A stretch of DNA of 64,000 nt from Falsiroseomonas sp051859025 (lineage in GTDB: Bacteria > Pseudomonadota > Alphaproteobacteria > Acetobacterales > Acetobacteraceae), in the NCBI RefSeq assembly GCF_051859025.1, contig NZ_JBHYGL010000040.1, forward strand, positions 62,001 to 126,000. Reading direction: 5' to 3'. The notes beneath the pieces were generated by a model, which worked only from the letters and a program-made list of their open reading frames with translations, was not told the DNA's origin and did no database searches. Below are positions 31,893-40,109 of the stretch, one piece after another (position 1 is the first letter of the stretch; every line of letters begins with the position of its first letter). A program made the translations under genes and the position numbers.

Positions 31893-33980
31893 ATGCGTCT
31901 CATCACGCGTTGCCGGCTGCTGGCCGGCACGGCGCTGCTCGCGCCCACCCTCGCTTTCGCCCAGGAAGCCACCCCGGGCATCTCCATCACCGTCACCGCG
32001 CCGCCCATCCCGGCCGCCGCAGCGACACCTTCCAACGAACAGGCGACCGAGGAAGCCCGCCGCATCCCCGGCAACGTCTCCATCGTGCCGGCGGAGCGTT
32101 TCCTCGACCGCCCCGGCTCGACCACGCTGCGGGAGATGCTGGACCTCACCCCCGGTGTCTTCGCCCAGCCGAAATGGGGCGAGGATTCGCGCCTTTCGAT
32201 CCGCGGCTCCGGCCTGGCCCGGAACTTCCACCTGCGCGGCGTGCGCCTGACGCTGGATGGCATGCCGCTCAACCAGGCCGATGGCAGCGGTGATTTCCAG
32301 GAACTGGATGCGCAGCTTCTGCAGCGGCTGGAGGTGTTCCGCGGCGGCAACGCCTTCGCCCTCGGCGCCAACACGCTGGGCGGCGCGCTCAACGGCGTGT
32401 CCCAGACCGCGCAGAGCAACCCCGGCGGCACGGTCCGCCTGGAAGCCGGCAGCCATGGCTTTGCCCGCGGCTTGCTGAGCTATGGCGCCACGGCCGGTCA
32501 GGCCGATGCCTTCATCGCCTATTCCACCCTCAGCCAGGAAGGGTTCCGCGACCACAGCGCCGGCCGCAGCCAGCGCGTCAACGGCAATGTCGGCTATCGC
32601 TGGTCGGACAATGCGGAGACACGCTTCTACGTCACCTACAACAACATCTGGCAGCAGATCCCCGGCGCCGTGACGCGCGCCCAGGCGCTGCGGTCGCCCC
32701 GCACCGCCGCTAGCGCCAACCTGACGGGCGACTACCAGCGCAACATCGAAAGCCTCCGCCTCGGCAGCCGCACCGCGGTCCGGCCGATGGAAGGTGTGCT
32801 GCTGGAAGCCGGCATCAGCATGGTGCGGCGTGAACTGGACCACCCGATCTTCCAGTACATCGACCAGCGCAACGACGATGTCGGCGCCTATGCCCGCGCC
32901 ACGCTGGATGGCGTGGTGGGCGGCATGGACCACCGCCTGGTGGTCGGCGCCAATGCCGCGATCGGCGTCACCGACAGCAACCGGTACCTGAACATCGGCG
33001 GCCGCGCCGGCACGCGCACCGCCTCCTCCCTCGACCGCGCGCGCACCAACGACCTCTACGCCGAAAGCACGCTGCGGGTGCGCCCCGATGTCGCGATCAT
33101 CACCGGCCTCCAGGCCGGGGAGGCCTATCGTGCCTCCCGCGACCGCTTCCTGACGGAAGCCGTCACATCCGCCGATCCCTTCCGCGACGACAGCGGCAGC
33201 GGCCACTGGCAGTGGCTGAACCCGCGCTTCGGTGCGCTGTGGGACGTGACGGACCAGGCGCAGCTCTTTGCCAACCTCACCTGGAGCACGGAGCCGCCGA
33301 CGCTGTCGGATCTCACGCCGCTCGTGGCCGTGGGCGGCTTCTCCCGCCTCGACGCGCAGCGCGCCGTGACGGCGGAGGTGGGCACGCGCGGCCGGCAGGG
33401 CGACCTCAGCTACGAGGTCACGCTCTACCGATCCTGGATCAAGGATGAGATCCAGCTCCTCGCGGGCCCCACGGCGGGCACGTCGCTGGCGCAGAATGTC
33501 GACCGCACCATCCACCAGGGGATCGAGGCCGGGGCGGATTGGCTGGCGGCGCGGGATTCCATCGTGGTCGGCGACACGCTGCGGCTGCGCGGCGCCTACA
33601 CCTTCAGCGATTTCCGCTTCGACGGGGACCGCAGCTTCGGCGACAACGAGTTGCCCGGCGCGCCCCGGCACCTGCTGCGCGCCGAACTCCGCTACGCCCA
33701 TCCCGCCGGCTTCTGGGTGGCGCCGAACCTGGATTGGGTGCCGCAATCCTTCTACGCGGACAACGCCAACACGCTGAAGACCAGCAGCTACGCCCTGTTC
33801 GGGCTGCGCGGGGGCTGGGATGTCGGCCATGGCGTGACCGTCTTCGCGGAGGCGCGGAACCTCGGCGACACGCGCTACATTTCCAGCACCAGCGTGGCGA
33901 CGGTGGCGAATGCGAACAGCGCGCTGTTCGAACCGGGCTTCGGCCGCAGCGCCTATGCGGGGGTGCAGTTCCGCTTCTGA
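31893..33980 (+). CDS. TonB-dependent outer-membrane receptor
   Basis: 695 residues. The signal peptide ends at about LAFAQ. The plug domain spans about residues 55-165 (VSIVPAERFLDRPGSTTL, then LSIRGSGLARNFHLRGVRL and LQRLEVFRGGNAFALGANTL). A 22-strand-type barrel follows and ends GVQFRF, with the terminal aromatic residue needed for outer-membrane assembly. It imports an iron chelate, metal complex or other scarce nutrient. The preceding DUF2946-like gene hints at a metal, but the substrate is not determined. No TonB-ExbBD genes are in the window. Confidence 0.92.
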   Translation: MRLITRCRLLAGTALLAPTLAFAQEATPGISITVTAPPIPAAAATPSNEQATEEARRIPGNVSIVPAERFLDRPGSTTLREMLDLTPGVFAQPKWGEDSRLSIRGSGLARNFHLRGVRLTLDGMPLNQADGSGDFQELDAQLLQRLEVFRGGNAFALGANTLGGALNGVSQTAQSNPGGTVRLEAGSHGFARGLLSYGATAGQADAFIAYSTLSQEGFRDHSAGRSQRVNGNVGYRWSDNAETRFYVTYNNIWQQIPGAVTRAQALRSPRTAASANLTGDYQRNIESLRLGSRTAVRPMEGVLLEAGISMVRRELDHPIFQYIDQRNDDVGAYARATLDGVVGGMDHRLVVGANAAIGVTDSNRYLNIGGRAGTRTASSLDRARTNDLYAESTLRVRPDVAIITGLQAGEAYRASRDRFLTEAVTSADPFRDDSGSGHWQWLNPRFGALWDVTDQAQLFANLTWSTEPPTLSDLTPLVAVGGFSRLDAQRAVTAEVGTRGRQGDLSYEVTLYRSWIKDEIQLLAGPTAGTSLAQNVDRTIHQGIEAGADWLAARDSIVVGDTLRLRGAYTFSDFRFDGDRSFGDNELPGAPRHLLRAELRYAHPAGFWVAPNLDWVPQSFYADNANTLKTSSYALFGLRGGWDVGHGVTVFAEARNLGDTRYISSTSVATVANANSALFEPGFGRSAYAGVQFRF

Positions 33981-34003
33981 AACCCGCCCGCCCCCTGGGC
34001 ATG

Positions 34004-34033
34004 AAAAACGGCCGCCGGCTTCCACCGGCGGCC
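34004..34033 (-). terminator. Intrinsic terminator of the KGG-repeat gene
   Basis: Read on the minus strand, a perfect 9-bp stem (GGCCGCCGG and its complement) with a six-base loop is followed by a run of five T. It lies nine bases past the stop of the minus-strand gene at 34042 and 24 bases past the TonB receptor stop on the other strand. Confidence 0.85.
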
Positions 34034-34041
34034 CCGCTCAT

Positions 34042-34494
34042 TCAGCTACGGTTGCCGCCGCCGCTGCTCTGTCCGCCCTTGCGGCCGGCCTCGGACGCCT
34101 TCTCCCGGTCCTGCGCGAAATTGCCGGGGTTGTTCTGCGCGCCGCCGCCGCCCTGGCTCTGCTGGCCGCCGCTGCGGCCGGCCTCGGACGCCTTTTCCCG
34201 GTCATTGGCGAAGTTGCCGGGGTTGTTTTCCTTGCCCTGGCTCTGCCCGCCGACGCGGCCGGCCTCGGCTGCCTTCTCCCGGTCATTCGCGAAGTTACCG
34301 GGGTTGTTGTCCTTACCCAGGTGCGTGCCGCCGACATGGCCGGCGCGCGCGGCCTTCTCCGGGTCATTCGCGAAGTTGCCGGGGTTGTTCTCCCGCCCCT
34401 GGTGCTGGCCGCCGGTGCGGCCGGCCTCGGACGCCTTCTCGCGGTCATTCGCGAAATTGCCGGGATTCGAATTGCCCTGGTTGTTGCTGGCCAT
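34042..34494 (-). CDS. Five-repeat KGG-type stress-induced protein
   Basis: 150 residues, hydrophilic and low complexity, built from five tandem repeats of about 27-31 residues. Each starts NPGNFAND, continues with REKASEAGR and ends in a (K/R/S/V/T)GGQ or GGT tail. The last repeat carries the literal GRKGG of the KGG domain (YciG/con-10-type stress proteins). Most members have one to three motifs. ATG 34494 has a GGGAGA site upstream; the frame to 34713 adds an Arg-rich tail unlike the family. A terminator follows. A desiccation or general-stress role is inferred from the family. Confidence 0.85.
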   Translation of the reverse strand: MASNNQGNSNPGNFANDREKASEAGRTGGQHQGRENNPGNFANDPEKAARAGHVGGTHLGKDNNPGNFANDREKAAEAGRVGGQSQGKENNPGNFANDREKASEAGRSGGQQSQGGGGAQNNPGNFAQDREKASEAGRKGGQSSGGGNRS

Positions 34495-34863
34495 GATGTC
34501 GTTCTCCCATCTCTCACTCGGTTGGGGCCGCCGGTTTTCCCCCGCTGGCCCATCCTCCGCCGGCCTTGCGGGCCTGCTTCGGGGACGGGCGGAAGAACGC
34601 GACCGGCGCCGTCGCGGATGCGCGTGTTGAGGGGATTTCACGCGATGCGTTCGCGCAGCGGTGCCGAACCGTGCCGGTCGTGCGGCGCGCGCGTTCCCGC
34701 TGCCGCTGCTCACGAGTTAGGAATCCTGGCCGGAACCGCAGCGCAGCATGGCGCGTTCTGAGGGGCATCCAGGACGTCCGGATGGTCCGGGGCAGCGGCG
34801 GTCACGCCGCGCGGCACGATGCCGTTCGCCCGTCCATCCGCCCCCTGACCAAAGGAGATCAGG
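34495..34863. other. Divergent intergenic region, KGG gene / glycosyltransferase
   Basis: 369 bases with no gene I would defend; opposite-strand frames here are arginine-rich and lack conserved features. It holds a GGAAC-N17-CGTT element on the plus strand (listed separately) and must also contain the promoter of the minus-strand KGG gene, which I cannot place. Confidence 0.5.
34732..34757 (+). promoter_or_regulatory. EcfG-type (general stress sigma) promoter-like element
   Basis: GGAAC (34732-34736) and CGTT (34754-34757) are 17 bases apart, the consensus of alphaproteobacterial EcfG promoters. The element lies 107 bases upstream of the glycosyltransferase start. A match this short is expected about once by chance in a window this long, so this is a suggestion only. 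Confidence 0.3.
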
Positions 34864-36096
34864 ATGAACGAGGCCCCGCCTTGTGCCGCCCAGCCTTGCG
34901 CCACCGCGCCTCGTGACGCGGATGCACGCCCCGTGCTGCTCTGCCTCTCGCACCTCCGCTGGGATTTCGTCTTCCAGCGGCCGCAGCACCTGATGACGCG
35001 CGCGGCGGCGGACCATGAGGTGATCTTCCTGGAGGAACCGCTCCACCAGGATGTCGCCGCCCCGCACCTCGATTGCTCGCCCCGTCCCGGCGGCGTCACC
35101 GTCGCGCAGCCGATCCTGCCGCATGGCACCACGCCCGATGCCGCCGTCGCCGCGCAGCGCGCGCTGCTGGACGATTGGCTGGCGCAGCGCGCCGGCCGCA
35201 AGCTGGTCGCCTGGTTCTACACGCCGATGGCGCTCGCCTTCGCCGGGCATTTGCATCCCGACGTCACCGTCTATGACTGCATGGATGAACTCTCCGCCTT
35301 CCGCGGCGCGCCGCCGGCGATGCTGGAGATGGAGCGCCGCCTGATCGCCCGCGCCGACCTCGTCTTCACCGGCGGCCGCAGCCTGTACGAGGCGAAGCGC
35401 AACCGGCACGCCCGCGTCCATTGCTTCCCCTCCTCGATCGATACCGCGCATTTCGGCCAGGCGCGCCTCGGTCCGGCGGAGCCGGAGGCGATGCGCGGCC
35501 TGAAGCATCCGCGCCTCGGCTTCTTCGGCGTCATCGACGAACGCATGGACCTCGACCTCGTGGCCAAGCTCGCCGCGCTGCGGCCCAACTGGTCCTTCAT
35601 CATGGTCGGCCCGGTCGTGAAGATCGAGGAAGCCGCCCTGCCGCGCGCCGCCAACATCCATTGGCTCGGCGGTCGCGGCTATGCGGACCTGCCCGCGCAT
35701 CTCGCGCATTGGGACATCGGCTTCATGCCCTTCGCGCTGAACGACAGCACGCGCTTCATCAGCCCCACCAAGACGCCCGAATTCCTCGCCGCCGGCCTGC
35801 CTGTCGTCTCCACCCCCGTCCTGGACGTGGTGCGGGACTACGCCGATGCGGGGCTGGTGGAGATCGCGGAGGATGCGGCCGCCATGGCCGCGAAGGCGGA
35901 AATGATGCTGGCGCGGGATCGCGGGCCCTGGCTCGCCCGCGTCGATGCGCAGCTCGCCCGCAATTCCTGGGACATCACCTGGGCGCGCATGGCCGGGCTG
36001 ATCGGCGATGTCACAGTGCCGCAGGTATCGGCGGCGCGCGCGGGTGCCGGCCGTGCCTTCCACACCATTCGCGCAGCGGGGGCGGCCCATGTTTGA
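34864..36096 (+). CDS. Glycosyltransferase (GT-B type), linked to glf
   Basis: 410 residues, soluble and GT-B-like. The N-terminal half has LSHLRWDFVFQRPQHLMTR, and the centre has YDCMDELSAF and the SIDTAHFG motif. The C-terminal donor domain contains GFFGVIDERMDLDL and FISPTKTPEFLAAGLPVVST, where the Glu-x7-type motif binds the nucleotide sugar. AAAGGAGAT precedes the ATG. It overlaps glf by 8 bases, so a role in making a galactofuranose-containing glycan is likely. The acceptor is unknown. Confidence 0.83.
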   Translation: MNEAPPCAAQPCATAPRDADARPVLLCLSHLRWDFVFQRPQHLMTRAAADHEVIFLEEPLHQDVAAPHLDCSPRPGGVTVAQPILPHGTTPDAAVAAQRALLDDWLAQRAGRKLVAWFYTPMALAFAGHLHPDVTVYDCMDELSAFRGAPPAMLEMERRLIARADLVFTGGRSLYEAKRNRHARVHCFPSSIDTAHFGQARLGPAEPEAMRGLKHPRLGFFGVIDERMDLDLVAKLAALRPNWSFIMVGPVVKIEEAALPRAANIHWLGGRGYADLPAHLAHWDIGFMPFALNDSTRFISPTKTPEFLAAGLPVVSTPVLDVVRDYADAGLVEIAEDAAAMAAKAEMMLARDRGPWLARVDAQLARNSWDITWARMAGLIGDVTVPQVSAARAGAGRAFHTIRAAGAAHV

Positions 36097-37255
36097 TTGG
36101 CTCATCGTGGGGGCCGGCTTCGCCGGTTCCGTCCTGGCCGAGCGCCTGGCGACGCAGCGCGGCGACAAGGTGCTGGTCATCGACAAGCGCGACCACATCG
36201 CGGGCAATGCCTATGACCATCTCGACGAAGCCGGCCTGCTGATCCACCGCTACGGCCCGCACATCTTCCACACGAACAGCGAAGCGGTGTTCGGCCACCT
36301 CTCGAAGTTCACAACGTGGCGCGACTATGAGCACCGCGTGCTGGCGGAGGTGGTAAGCCCCACCACCGGGCAGAAGGTGCAGGTGCCGATGCCCATCAAC
36401 CTCGACACCATCAACACCCTCTATGGCCTGTCGCTGACGGAGGAGGAGGTCGAGGGCTGGATGGCGGCACGGGCGGAAAAGCCCGGGCAGATCCGCACGA
36501 GCGAGGATGTGGTCGTCTCCAAGGTCGGGCGGGAGCTCTACGAACTCTTCTTCCGCGGCTATACGCGCAAGCAATGGGCACTCGACCCCAGCGAGCTCGA
36601 CAAGTCGGTCACCGCCCGCGTGCCCACGCGCACCAACACCGATGACCGCTACTTCACCGACCGCTTCCAGGCGATGCCGCAGGATGGCTACACCGCGATG
36701 TTCGCCCGCATGCTGGACCAGCCCGGCATTACGGTCCGCACCGGCCTCGACTTCGCGGAAGCCCGCAAGCGCTTCAGCTTCCGCCGCGTCATCTGGACGG
36801 GGCCGGTCGATGAGTATTTCGGCTTCCGCTACGGCAAGCTGCCCTATCGCAGCCTGAAGTTCCGGCATGAGACGCTGGACCGCGAATGGGCGCTGCCGAC
36901 CGGCACGGTGAACCACCCGGCGGAGGAGACGCCCTTCACCCGCGTCTCCGAATACAAGTGGATCACGGGCCAGCAGCACCCCAGGACCAGCGTGACCTAT
37001 GAATTCCCGTCGGCGGAGGGCGACCCCTACTACCCCATCCCGCGCCCGGAGAACGCCGCGCTCTACAAGCGGTACGAGGCGCTGGCCGATGCGGAGCAGG
37101 ACACCTGGTTCGTCGGGCGGCTCGCCACCTACCGCTACTACAACATGGACCAGGTGGTGGGTCAGGCGCTGGCGACCTTCGAGCGCATCCAGAAGGTGGT
37201 GCCGCCGGCCGCCGCGAATGACGAGACCGCCGCCCGCGTCGCCGCTGGCGACTGA
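36089..37255 (+). CDS. glf: UDP-galactopyranose mutase
   Basis: A flavoenzyme converting UDP-galactopyranose to UDP-galactofuranose, the donor for galactofuranose in surface polysaccharides. 388 residues. The N-terminal FAD-binding GAGFAGSV (8-15) is followed by DKRDHIAGNAYD, HIFHTN, the FRGYTRKQW helix that contacts the substrate, and the C-terminal YRYYNMDQVVGQAL. ATG 36089 is used, giving a short overlap with the glycosyltransferase. The gene is followed by a hairpin cluster. Confidence 0.95.
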   Translation: MFDWLIVGAGFAGSVLAERLATQRGDKVLVIDKRDHIAGNAYDHLDEAGLLIHRYGPHIFHTNSEAVFGHLSKFTTWRDYEHRVLAEVVSPTTGQKVQVPMPINLDTINTLYGLSLTEEEVEGWMAARAEKPGQIRTSEDVVVSKVGRELYELFFRGYTRKQWALDPSELDKSVTARVPTRTNTDDRYFTDRFQAMPQDGYTAMFARMLDQPGITVRTGLDFAEARKRFSFRRVIWTGPVDEYFGFRYGKLPYRSLKFRHETLDREWALPTGTVNHPAEETPFTRVSEYKWITGQQHPRTSVTYEFPSAEGDPYYPIPRPENAALYKRYEALADAEQDTWFVGRLATYRYYNMDQVVGQALATFERIQKVVPPAAANDETAARVAAGD

Positions 37256-37360
37256 CAGGCCGGCCCGCATACCGCGCGAAGACGGCGCGCGGGATCCGGT
37301 AACCGGCCGCCTGCTGGCGGCGCCGGAGGGGCGGAGGCGAGGCTGCTGCGCGGGTGAGCC

Positions 37361-37548
37361 CGGGGGGAACGCTGTTCCCCCCGTACCCCCCATGCCAAGG
37401 GGCAGCGGCCCCTTGGAACCCATGAGATACAACGACGAAGGGGGGAGGGGGCTTCGGCCCCCTCCCCCCTTCGTCGTTATGCCCCCGGTCCAGGGTCCGG
37501 TTGGACCCTGGCGAGGGGGTGCAGGGGGAGCAGCGCTCACCCTGCGGC
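37361..37548. repeat. Hairpin-cluster repeat, copy C (five hairpins)
   Basis: Five hairpins in a row: 37361-37383 (10-bp arms, loop GCT), 37395-37416 (9-bp arms), 37431-37478 (perfect 22-bp arms around a TTCG tetraloop closed by C-G), 37490-37511 (9-bp arms, loop GGTT) and about 37521-37545 (11-bp arms, one mismatch). The first two match copy B in order and linker. The rest of the 301-base space between glf and corC (37256-37360) shows nothing definite. Confidence 0.9.
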
Positions 37549-37556
37549 AACCCGCG

Positions 37557-38477
37557 CTACTCCGCCGCCTGCTTCGCCGGCTCCGTCCCCGGCATCCGCA
37601 CCCGCAGCCTGCGTATCCGCCTTGGATCCGCGTCCAGCACCCGGAATTCCAGGCCGGAAGGGTGGGAGATCAGTTCCCCCCGCGCCGGCACGCGCCCCGC
37701 CAGGGTGAAGACCAGCCCGCCGACGGTATCGATGTCGGAGTTGCGCTCCTCCTCCGTCAGCACGCTGCCGAACTTGGCCTCGAAGGCTTCGACGGTGGTG
37801 CGGGCGTCGAGTTCCACCGTCCCGTCGGGCCGGTCCTGCATGGTCACGGGCGTGACCTCGTCGTGCTCGTCGGCGATGTCGCCGACGATGGTCTCGACCA
37901 GATCCTCGATCGTCACCAGCCCGTCGATGCCGCCATATTCGTCCACCACCAGCGCCATGTGGATCCGCGCCGCGCGCATCTGCAGCAGCAGGTCCAGCAC
38001 CGGCATGGTTGGCACCACGAACAACGGCCGCCGCATGATCGCCTTCAGGGAGAAGGTCGCGGGGTCCCGCCCCACGGCGGCGAAGACGTCCTTGATGTGC
38101 ACCATCCCCGCGATGTCATCGAGGTTCTGGCGATAAACCGGGAAGCGGCTGTGGCCTTCGCGCTGGATCAGCCGGATCGCCTGGTCGAGCGTCAAATCCT
38201 CCGGCATCGCCAGGATGTCGGCGCGCGGCACCATGACGTCATAGGCCGTCTTGTCCCGCAGCAGCAGCACGTTGGACAGCAGCAGCCTTTCGTTCAGGTC
38301 GAGCCCGCTGCCGTCATGCTCCGCCGCGCGGTTGGCGCGCTCCTCCTCCCGGCTTTCCAGCAATTCCTCGACCCGGTCGCGGACGCTTTCATTCTCACGC
38401 CGCCCGAGCAGGGTCTGCAGGCGCCCGAAGAAGCTGTTGCGGCGGTCATGGGCGGATTGGCCGTTGCCCCCGCTCAT
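37557..38477 (-). CDS. corC: CBS-domain CorC/TlyC-type protein
   Basis: 306 residues, soluble. The short N-terminal helix region is followed by two CBS domains (VMVPRADILAMPEDLTLDQA and MHIKDV-type segments; MALVVDEYGGIDGLVTIEDL) and a C-terminal CorC_HlyC domain (GGLVFTLAGRVPARGE). Relatives support Mg/Co efflux, although the original haemolysin label is not functional. ATG 38477 overlaps the ybeY stop by four bases. It is the last gene of miaB-phoH-ybeY-corC; lnt, which often follows, is absent. Confidence 0.9.
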   Translation of the reverse strand: MSGGNGQSAHDRRNSFFGRLQTLLGRRENESVRDRVEELLESREEERANRAAEHDGSGLDLNERLLLSNVLLLRDKTAYDVMVPRADILAMPEDLTLDQAIRLIQREGHSRFPVYRQNLDDIAGMVHIKDVFAAVGRDPATFSLKAIMRRPLFVVPTMPVLDLLLQMRAARIHMALVVDEYGGIDGLVTIEDLVETIVGDIADEHDEVTPVTMQDRPDGTVELDARTTVEAFEAKFGSVLTEEERNSDIDTVGGLVFTLAGRVPARGELISHPSGLEFRVLDADPRRIRRLRVRMPGTEPAKQAAE

Positions 38478-39019
38478 GGCACCAGCCGCGCGCGCGTCGC
38501 GGCGGCACCCTCTTTCCAAGGGTTGGGCCGGCCGAGGCGCCGCATCACGCGCGCTTCCGCCTGTTCCATCCGCCTGGCCTCGCCGGCCTCCAGATGGTCA
38601 TGCCCCGCCAGATGCAGCGCGCCATGCGCCACAAGATGCGCCAAATGGTCCGCGGGCCGGCGGCCATTCTGCCGCGCCTCCCGCCGCACCACGCCGAGTG
38701 CCAGGGCGATGTCACCGAGGTGCCCCGGCATGCCGCCGGGGAAGGACAGCACATTGGTGGGCTTGGCTTTCGCGCGGTGATCGCTGTTGAGGCGCCGCAC
38801 CGTGGCGTCATCCGCCAGCAGCACCGTGACGGCGCCTTCGACCCCGGCTTCGCGCAGCGCAGCCTCGGCGGCCTGCCTGGCGAGTGCCTCAGGCCGCTTC
38901 ACGGCGGCGCGCCATCCGGGCGCCGCGAGGACGACGGTGATCTCCGCCGCCCCATTCCCGATCCCAGCGCCACCAGGGAGATTCCCTGCCGCGCCGGGCG
39001 GTCTACTTAACGGTTCCAT
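38474..39019 (-). CDS. ybeY: Endoribonuclease YbeY (rRNA maturation factor)
   Basis: 181 residues with the zinc motif H132-x3-H136-x5-H142 in AHGALHLAGHDH and the preceding TNVLSFP block, both defining the family. It processes the 3' end of 16S rRNA and takes part in ribosome quality control. I chose ATG 39019, which overlaps phoH by 17 bases; the N-terminus is unusually Gly/Pro-rich for about 25 residues. It is part of the miaB-phoH-ybeY-corC operon. Confidence 0.93.
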   Translation of the reverse strand: MEPLSRPPGAAGNLPGGAGIGNGAAEITVVLAAPGWRAAVKRPEALARQAAEAALREAGVEGAVTVLLADDATVRRLNSDHRAKAKPTNVLSFPGGMPGHLGDIALALGVVRREARQNGRRPADHLAHLVAHGALHLAGHDHLEAGEARRMEQAEARVMRRLGRPNPWKEGAAATRARLVP

Positions 39020-40109
39020 CCTTCTCCTTCTGCCCCCGGCCCCGCTGGGCGGCCTCATCCAGGCGCCCATAGGCCGCGACGATGCGTGCCACGAGGGGAT
39101 GCCTTACCACATCCCGTTCCGCAAATCGCGCCACCGCGATGCCATCCACCCCGTCGAGAATCGCCAGCGCCTCGTTCAACCCGGATTTCTGCCCGGGCGG
39201 CAGGTCGATCTGGGTCGGGTCGCCGGTGACGACCATGCGGCTGCCATGCCCCATGCGGGTCAGGAACATCTTCATCTGGGCCGGCGTGGTGTTCTGCGCC
39301 TCGTCCAGGATGGCGTAGCAATGGGCGAGCGTCCGGCCGCGCATGAAGGCCAGCGGCGCGACCTCGATCTCCCCGGCCTCGATCCGCCGCTTCACCTGTT
39401 CGGCCGGCATCATGTCATACAGCGCGTCGTAAAGCGGGCGAAGGTAGGGATCGACCTTCTCCTTCATGTCCCCGGGCAGGAAGCCCAGGCGCTCCCCCGC
39501 CTCCACCGCCGGCCGGGACAGCACGATGCGATCGACCCGCCCGGCCTGCAGCAGGGCGACCCCCTGCGCGACGGCCAGGTAGGTCTTGCCCGTGCCCGCC
39601 GGGCCGATGCCGAAGACCATGTCGTTGCGGGCCAGCATGTCCATATAGGCGGCCTGGGCGGGGGTGCGCGGCGCGATCGCGCCCTTCCGCGTCCGGATCG
39701 CGGGGATGTCCTGCAGCGGCAGGCGTGGGTCGGCTTCCTGCACGCCCTCAGCCATCCGCATCGCTGCCTCCACCTCCGCCGATCCCACCGCCTCACCCTT
39801 CTGCAACTGCCGCCACAGCGCACCAAGCGCCGCTTCCGCCACTTCCGTCCGTTCGGGCGTGCCCGTCACGGTCAGCCGGTTGCCCCGGCTGTTGAGCCTT
39901 ATCCCCAGCCGGACCTCGATCCGCGCCAGGTTGCGGTCATGCTCCCCGTACAGCAGCGGGACCAGCGCATTGTCATCGAACTGCATCGTGACCACGCGCT
40001 GGGCGGGCTGGTCGGCCGAGGCGAGGCGCTGTCGCGCGACGGGTTCGGCGACCCGACCAGCAGGAAGGCCGAAGGGGGGGGTCGAAAGCGCGGCGGGCGG
40101 GGTGTTCAA
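39003..40109 (-). CDS. phoH: PhoH-family ATPase
   Basis: A 368-residue P-loop ATPase of the PhoH/YbeZ type, which partners YbeY in rRNA processing. An N-terminal KH-like segment is followed by Walker A GPAGTGKT (169-176) and Walker B ILDEAQ (267-272), with the GDPTQIDLP sensor region after it. The start is TTG at 40109, overlapping the miaB stop as TTGA; this is a rare start codon but the coupling is clear. Confidence 0.92.
   Translation of the reverse strand: MNTPPAALSTPPFGLPAGRVAEPVARQRLASADQPAQRVVTMQFDDNALVPLLYGEHDRNLARIEVRLGIRLNSRGNRLTVTGTPERTEVAEAALGALWRQLQKGEAVGSAEVEAAMRMAEGVQEADPRLPLQDIPAIRTRKGAIAPRTPAQAAYMDMLARNDMVFGIGPAGTGKTYLAVAQGVALLQAGRVDRIVLSRPAVEAGERLGFLPGDMKEKVDPYLRPLYDALYDMMPAEQVKRRIEAGEIEVAPLAFMRGRTLAHCYAILDEAQNTTPAQMKMFLTRMGHGSRMVVTGDPTQIDLPPGQKSGLNEALAILDGVDGIAVARFAERDVVRHPLVARIVAAYGRLDEAAQRGRGQKEKDGTVK

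Noticed and set aside
31278..34025. 915-codon minus-strand frame across xthA and the TonB receptor
   Set aside because: It spans several real plus-strand genes and has no recognisable domain or ribosome-binding site.
34514..34916. Frames in the KGG / glycosyltransferase spacer
   Set aside because: Arg-rich products without conserved features; the plus-strand frame would overlap the well-supported start at 34864.
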